From Planctomycetota bacterium (GTDB taxonomy: Bacteria > Planctomycetota > UBA11346), in contig JACDEI010000031.1 in NCBI GenBank assembly GCA_013816485.1, forward strand, positions 1 through 61,224: DNA of 61,224 nucleotides, given 5' to 3'. A program made the position numbers and the translations under genes. A model generated the notes under the pieces. That model saw nothing but the letters and a program-made list of their open reading frames with translations, had not been told where the DNA came from and did not search any database. This document shows, piece by piece, positions 57,667 through 61,224 of this stretch (positions are counted from its first letter, which is position 1; each line of letters starts with the position of its first letter).

Positions 57667-60600
57667 TCACCCGCGTGACACCGCGCACACCGCACACGAC
57701 TGCACCGCCAGCGTCACCACGGCGAAATCGACCGTGATGGTGCCGGTGATCAGCAGCGGTTCGCTGCGTTCGAGCAGCACGGCGTGGCGGCGGTAGACTT
57801 CCGGGAACCACACGCTTTCGATCAGGCCGGTCTCGTCTTCGAGGGTGACGAAGGCCATGTCTTGGTAGGTGGTGTGGCCGGTGTTCTTGTCGGTGGCGAT
57901 GGCGTTGACGTCCTTGCGCGTGATGGCGATGGCGACCAGGTGGACGCGTTCCTTCGCCCGCTCTGGCGTGAGGTCGCGGGCGCGCAGGGATGGGCGATGG
58001 CGGATGTGCCACAGCGCGAGGGGGTGTGCATCAGGCAGCACGCCGAGCGTGCGCCAGCGCCGCCAGGCGCGGGCGTGGGGATCGCTGGCGGGCAGCATCG
58101 GCGGCACGGGATCACGCGGTGGCGCGCGGCCGAAATCGAGTGTCGCCTGCGTGGCGGTGATCGCTTGGATGCTGGTGGCCGGGCGCGCGCTGGGCGCTGG
58201 GCGCTGGTGGTGTCCAACAGCGGTCTTGCGGTTGGTGGTCGCACACCGCACCGCGGTCGCGGTGATCCAGGCACGTTGTTCCGGCGTGTTGGTCGCCAGC
58301 AGCACATCGAACGCTCCAGCATCGGACAACGCCTGAGTCTGTTCGCGGTCGCAGGCGGTGCGCTCCAGCAGATCGCACACACCGGTGAAGGGTGTGACCC
58401 CGCGCTCGCGCACGAGGTGGTCGGCGCAGGTGCGTCCCAGGCCCTTCACCCGTTGCAGGCCGAGGCGGATGGTGCGTGCGTCAGCCGCGCGTGTCGCCCA
58501 GTGGCCGTGCACCACGCAGGGCGGCAGGATGGCGATGCCGAGGCGACGGGCCTCCTCGACGTAGGCGGACGTGCCGTAGAAACCGCCTTCATTGGCGATC
58601 ACACGCGCGAGGAACACCGCGGGATGGTGCGCCTTGAGCCACGCGCAGTGGAACGACACCACCGCGTAACTCGCCGAGTGCGCCTTGGCGAACGAGTACC
58701 CGGCGAAGGATGAGATCATGCGCCAGACCAGGCGGATGGTCTCGTCGTCGATGCCGTTGGCGCGGCAGCCGCTGCGGAAATCCTCCACCAGTTCCTGCAA
58801 CCGTTCGGCGGTATCGTTGCGCCCGAGCGCCTTGCGCAGCTTGTTCGCGCCGGCGCTGGTGAAGCCGGCCATCCGCTGCGCCACCACCATCACGTCCTCT
58901 TGGTAGGACAACACGCCGTAGCTCTCGCTCAGCAGGTTGGTGAGGATGGGATGTGGGTACCAACGTTCCGCGTGCACGCGTTGCTGTTTGTGTTCCTGGG
59001 TGTCGGGGTGATCGCGCAGGTAGTGGTGACGGTTGATATAGGTGGTGATGAAATCCATGCCTGCGGGACGGATGATCGACGAATGCACGACCAGGCGGTC
59101 GAATGAGCCGTCGTCGACCTTGGCCTGGAGCTGGCGCATCGCCGGGCTCTCGATGTAGAAGCAGCCGACGGTCCTGCCCGTGCGCAGCAGTTCCTTCGTC
59201 GCGGTATCATTCTGCGTGTGGGCGCTCCAGACCTCCTCGTCATCGAAACGCGCGTCCCAGACGCCCCATTCCTGCAGGTCGGCGATGCTGTCCTGAATCA
59301 CCGCCAGGCTGCGGTTGCCGAGCACGTCGATCTTCACCAGGCGCAGGTCCTCGGCGCCGTCCTTTTCCCAGGCGATGGTGGGGATGTGCCGCAGCAGGGC
59401 CGGTTCGTCGGGATCGGGGATGCGTTTGGCCGCCGGATGCACCGGAACGATGGTGGCGAGCGGACGCGCGGTGATGACCACGCCGCCGCAGTGCACGCCC
59501 AGGTGACGCGGCGCGCCGGCGAGGTGGTCGGCGGCTGCGATGATGTGTGGCCACGGTTCCGGCAGGGCGTCACCGCGCAGGCCATGGCGATCGACGCCAT
59601 ACCGTTGGAGGTCCGTCAGCCGTTGCCCCATCGCGGTGATAGCGTGGTCGCCCAGGCCGTGGGCGCGCGCCGCCTCGCGCAGCGCACCGTCGCCATGCAG
59701 ATGCAGGTGGGTCGCCACCATGCCGACGTGGTCGCTGCCGAAGTCCTTGAGGATCTCGCTGAACACCGCGTCACGTTCATTCCAGGCGAAATCGACGTCG
59801 ACATCGGGCGGGTCGATGCGCTCCGGTGAGAGGAAACGTTCAAACAGCAGGTTCGCCGTGATGGGATCGACGTTGGTGATGCCGAGCAGGTAGACCACCA
59901 AGCTCGACGCCGCCGAGCCGCGGCCACAGGTGCGGCGCTTGTGCGCGATCGACCACACGGTGAGCAGGTACGAAGCGAAACCCTTGTCGCGGATCACGCG
60001 CAGCTCGTGTTCCAGGCGTGTGCGCAGCTCCGGCGTCTCGCCGTGCGGGTAGCGGCGTGGGATGCCGGCTTCCGCCAGGCGGCGCAGTTCGGTGTCGGGG
60101 TCGAGGTTCCGCAAGGCCGGCGGCAACGGCGGCAGGTGCAGGTCATCGCCTGTGGTATTGGTCTCTGGCACATACCAGGTTTGTGCGCGCAGTTCGGCAC
60201 TGCGTGCGAGCTGATCCTCATAGCCGCGGTAGGCCTCGGGCATGCGCAGCAGATCCGCCAACGCCGTGCCCGCTGCATCCTTGGCATCCTGCGTGTCAAT
60301 GGTCCCGCGTCGTCGCATCGCTGCGAGTACCCTGGCGGCCGCGCGGTCCTCGTCGATGTGGGTCAGCAGGGGCATGGCGACGGCGGGAAACGGTGTGTCC
60401 CCGGGAGCAGGTCGGATGTCGGCGCGCCACCACACGCGAGCACCGGCTTCGGCGAAGCGGTGGCCGGTGATCTCGCTGCGCACCAGCACGATCAACGCGG
60501 CGACCTCGTCGGATGGCAGCCCAGCGAGCAGCGCAGTGTCGGAGGTTCCCGCATGGCGGGCGGTCAGCAGTCGGCAGAGCGCACGATAAGCCGCCGCGGT

Positions 60601-61155
60601 CGGCGCGAGCAGGACCGCATCGACGTCATCCAGGCGGACCACGCTGCCGACCACCAGGCGTCTGCCCCAACGCTCGATCACCGTCGGCAGGGCGAGCAGG
60701 TCATCGCGATCGGCGAGCACGGCCCATGGTGGTTTGCTGTCGGAGAGGGATGAGCAGACGTTGGTCGGTACCTGCGGCGCGCTCATGTTGTTCGTGGCGT
60801 TCGCGGGCAGGGTGATCAGCGCCGCTGCGGCACGTGTGACCGCGCTGGCTCCCGCTGGGAAGTTGCCGCCACGACGATCCCGCGCTGCGGCGGCCGCGTC
60901 ACCAAGCCAAGCGCCCAGCACCGTGCTCCACGCCTGCGGCGAGGCGGTGCCTTCCAGCAGACTGTAATGCGTCTGCACGGCGATGAGCGGCAGCGGAACA
61001 CCAGCGAAGGCCGCGCGCAGACGTATGCCCAGCGCGAGCAGGGCTTCGCGTTCACGACGTTCCTGCGGTGCGCTCGCGGCGTCGGCGCGTTGCTTATCGA
61101 CCAGTTGCTGGTTCGGTCGGCCCGGGTTCCAGGCGGTGGCGGAGACTTGGCTCAT
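57667..61155 (-). CDS. dnaE2: Error-prone DNA polymerase DnaE2
   Basis: 1162 residues, slightly longer than typical (~1,030-1,080). A degenerate PHP domain (AVQTHYSLLEGTASPQAW near residue 60), then GRGSAASSLVVYLLG and the catalytic PPDVDVDFAWNERD (palm aspartates). HLGVHCGGVVITARPL, SSFAGYSFAKAHSASYAVVS and GLGRTCADHL (HhH) follow. It ends with an OB-fold region (ITRKDVNAIATDKNTGHTTY, then MAFVTLEDETGLIESVWFP). DnaE2 acts with ImuA and ImuB in translesion synthesis and SOS mutagenesis. Its usual ImuAB partners would lie beyond the right edge. The PHP motifs look too altered for nuclease activity. Confidence 0.92.
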   Translation of the reverse strand: MSQVSATAWNPGRPNQQLVDKQRADAASAPQERREREALLALGIRLRAAFAGVPLPLIAVQTHYSLLEGTASPQAWSTVLGAWLGDAAAAARDRRGGNFPAGASAVTRAAAALITLPANATNNMSAPQVPTNVCSSLSDSKPPWAVLADRDDLLALPTVIERWGRRLVVGSVVRLDDVDAVLLAPTAAAYRALCRLLTARHAGTSDTALLAGLPSDEVAALIVLVRSEITGHRFAEAGARVWWRADIRPAPGDTPFPAVAMPLLTHIDEDRAAARVLAAMRRRGTIDTQDAKDAAGTALADLLRMPEAYRGYEDQLARSAELRAQTWYVPETNTTGDDLHLPPLPPALRNLDPDTELRRLAEAGIPRRYPHGETPELRTRLEHELRVIRDKGFASYLLTVWSIAHKRRTCGRGSAASSLVVYLLGITNVDPITANLLFERFLSPERIDPPDVDVDFAWNERDAVFSEILKDFGSDHVGMVATHLHLHGDGALREAARAHGLGDHAITAMGQRLTDLQRYGVDRHGLRGDALPEPWPHIIAAADHLAGAPRHLGVHCGGVVITARPLATIVPVHPAAKRIPDPDEPALLRHIPTIAWEKDGAEDLRLVKIDVLGNRSLAVIQDSIADLQEWGVWDARFDDEEVWSAHTQNDTATKELLRTGRTVGCFYIESPAMRQLQAKVDDGSFDRLVVHSSIIRPAGMDFITTYINRHHYLRDHPDTQEHKQQRVHAERWYPHPILTNLLSESYGVLSYQEDVMVVAQRMAGFTSAGANKLRKALGRNDTAERLQELVEDFRSGCRANGIDDETIRLVWRMISSFAGYSFAKAHSASYAVVSFHCAWLKAHHPAVFLARVIANEGGFYGTSAYVEEARRLGIAILPPCVVHGHWATRAADARTIRLGLQRVKGLGRTCADHLVRERGVTPFTGVCDLLERTACDREQTQALSDAGAFDVLLATNTPEQRAWITATAVRCATTNRKTAVGHHQRPAPSARPATSIQAITATQATLDFGRAPPRDPVPPMLPASDPHARAWRRWRTLGVLPDAHPLALWHIRHRPSLRARDLTPERAKERVHLVAIAITRKDVNAIATDKNTGHTTYQDMAFVTLEDETGLIESVWFPEVYRRHAVLLERSEPLLITGTITVDFAVVTLAVQSCAVCAVSRG

Positions 61156-61175
61156 GAGTCACGCGCTGACGTGGT

Positions 61176-61224
61176 TCAGTCGAACCCGGGAGCGCCGAGC
61201 ACCAGCTCGGCCAGGGGCCATGAG
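61176..61224 (-). CDS. Possible C-terminal end of an upstream gene (partial)
   Basis: One minus-strand frame reads SWPLAELVLGAPGFD and ends in TGA at 61176, 20 bases before the DnaE2 start codon at 61155. Position suggests ImuB, which usually precedes dnaE2, but 15 residues are too few to assign. An alternative frame is also open to the window edge. Confidence 0.35.
   Translation of the reverse strand, partial: SWPLAELVLGAPGFD

Overview
This is a GC-rich stretch of a Gram-negative (diderm) bacterial chromosome: it has a TonB-dependent receptor, an outer-membrane beta-barrel and SPFH membrane proteins. Two DUF1080 (3-keto-disaccharide hydrolase) proteins, a LamG protein, a phytanoyl-CoA dioxygenase, an FmdB-type protein of the planctomycete style and a fused rhamnulose-phosphate aldolase/dehydrogenase point to the PVC superphylum (Planctomycetota, Lentisphaerota or Verrucomicrobiota). 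That placement is inference; no rRNA or tRNA gene was seen.

Layout. 1-7.4 kb: two coupled AraC-type regulators, then secreted or carbohydrate-related genes separated by long inverted repeats. 7.5-39.1 kb: a metal-homeostasis island, almost certainly a zinc-limitation (Zur) regulon. It holds a ZnuD-like TonB receptor; an operon of three SPFH proteins, a P1B-type ATPase and a methyltransferase; two complete ZnuABC-type transporters; two COG0523 metallochaperone GTPases; a WD40 protein; DUF1826; HisI; a peptidoglycan amidase; an FmdB-type protein; a thioredoxin/SCO/IlvD-like/ferredoxin-like operon; a Fur-family regulator (probable Zur); and remnants of fur, metR and a SagB-type gene. Nine 20-bp dyads of the form TGAT-N8-ATCA lie at the promoters of these units. 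Three small ribbon-helix-helix proteins ending in a CPxCxGxG motif sit beside the uptake operons, one at each end of the island. A 322-bp duplicated 3' end of the phyH gene brackets the whole block (7488-7809 and 39144-39465).

39.1-47 kb: the intact phyH with a divergent AraC regulator, a gene-poor tract full of palindromes, then a DeoR-rhamnulokinase-aldolase/dehydrogenase operon with a perfect 11-8-11 dyad in front. 47-51 kb: a three-gene ABC-3C-type conflict (putative anti-phage) system. 51-61.2 kb: a frameshifted four-helix-bundle gene, a secreted GH101-like protein, a ParE/Phd-type toxin-antitoxin pair, a SEC-C protein, TspO with an AraC regulator, and an error-prone DNA polymerase DnaE2.

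How it fits together: under zinc starvation, derepression at the shared dyads would switch on outer-membrane uptake (TonB receptor, porin-like barrel), two periplasmic binding protein/ABC importers and a P-type ATPase, along with GTPase metallochaperones and substitute or salvage enzymes. The CxxC ribbon-helix-helix proteins are candidates for an extra, apparently undescribed layer of metal-responsive control. A second genome-wide peculiarity is that 7-bp tandem arrays and long inverted repeats begin within a few bases of stop codons.
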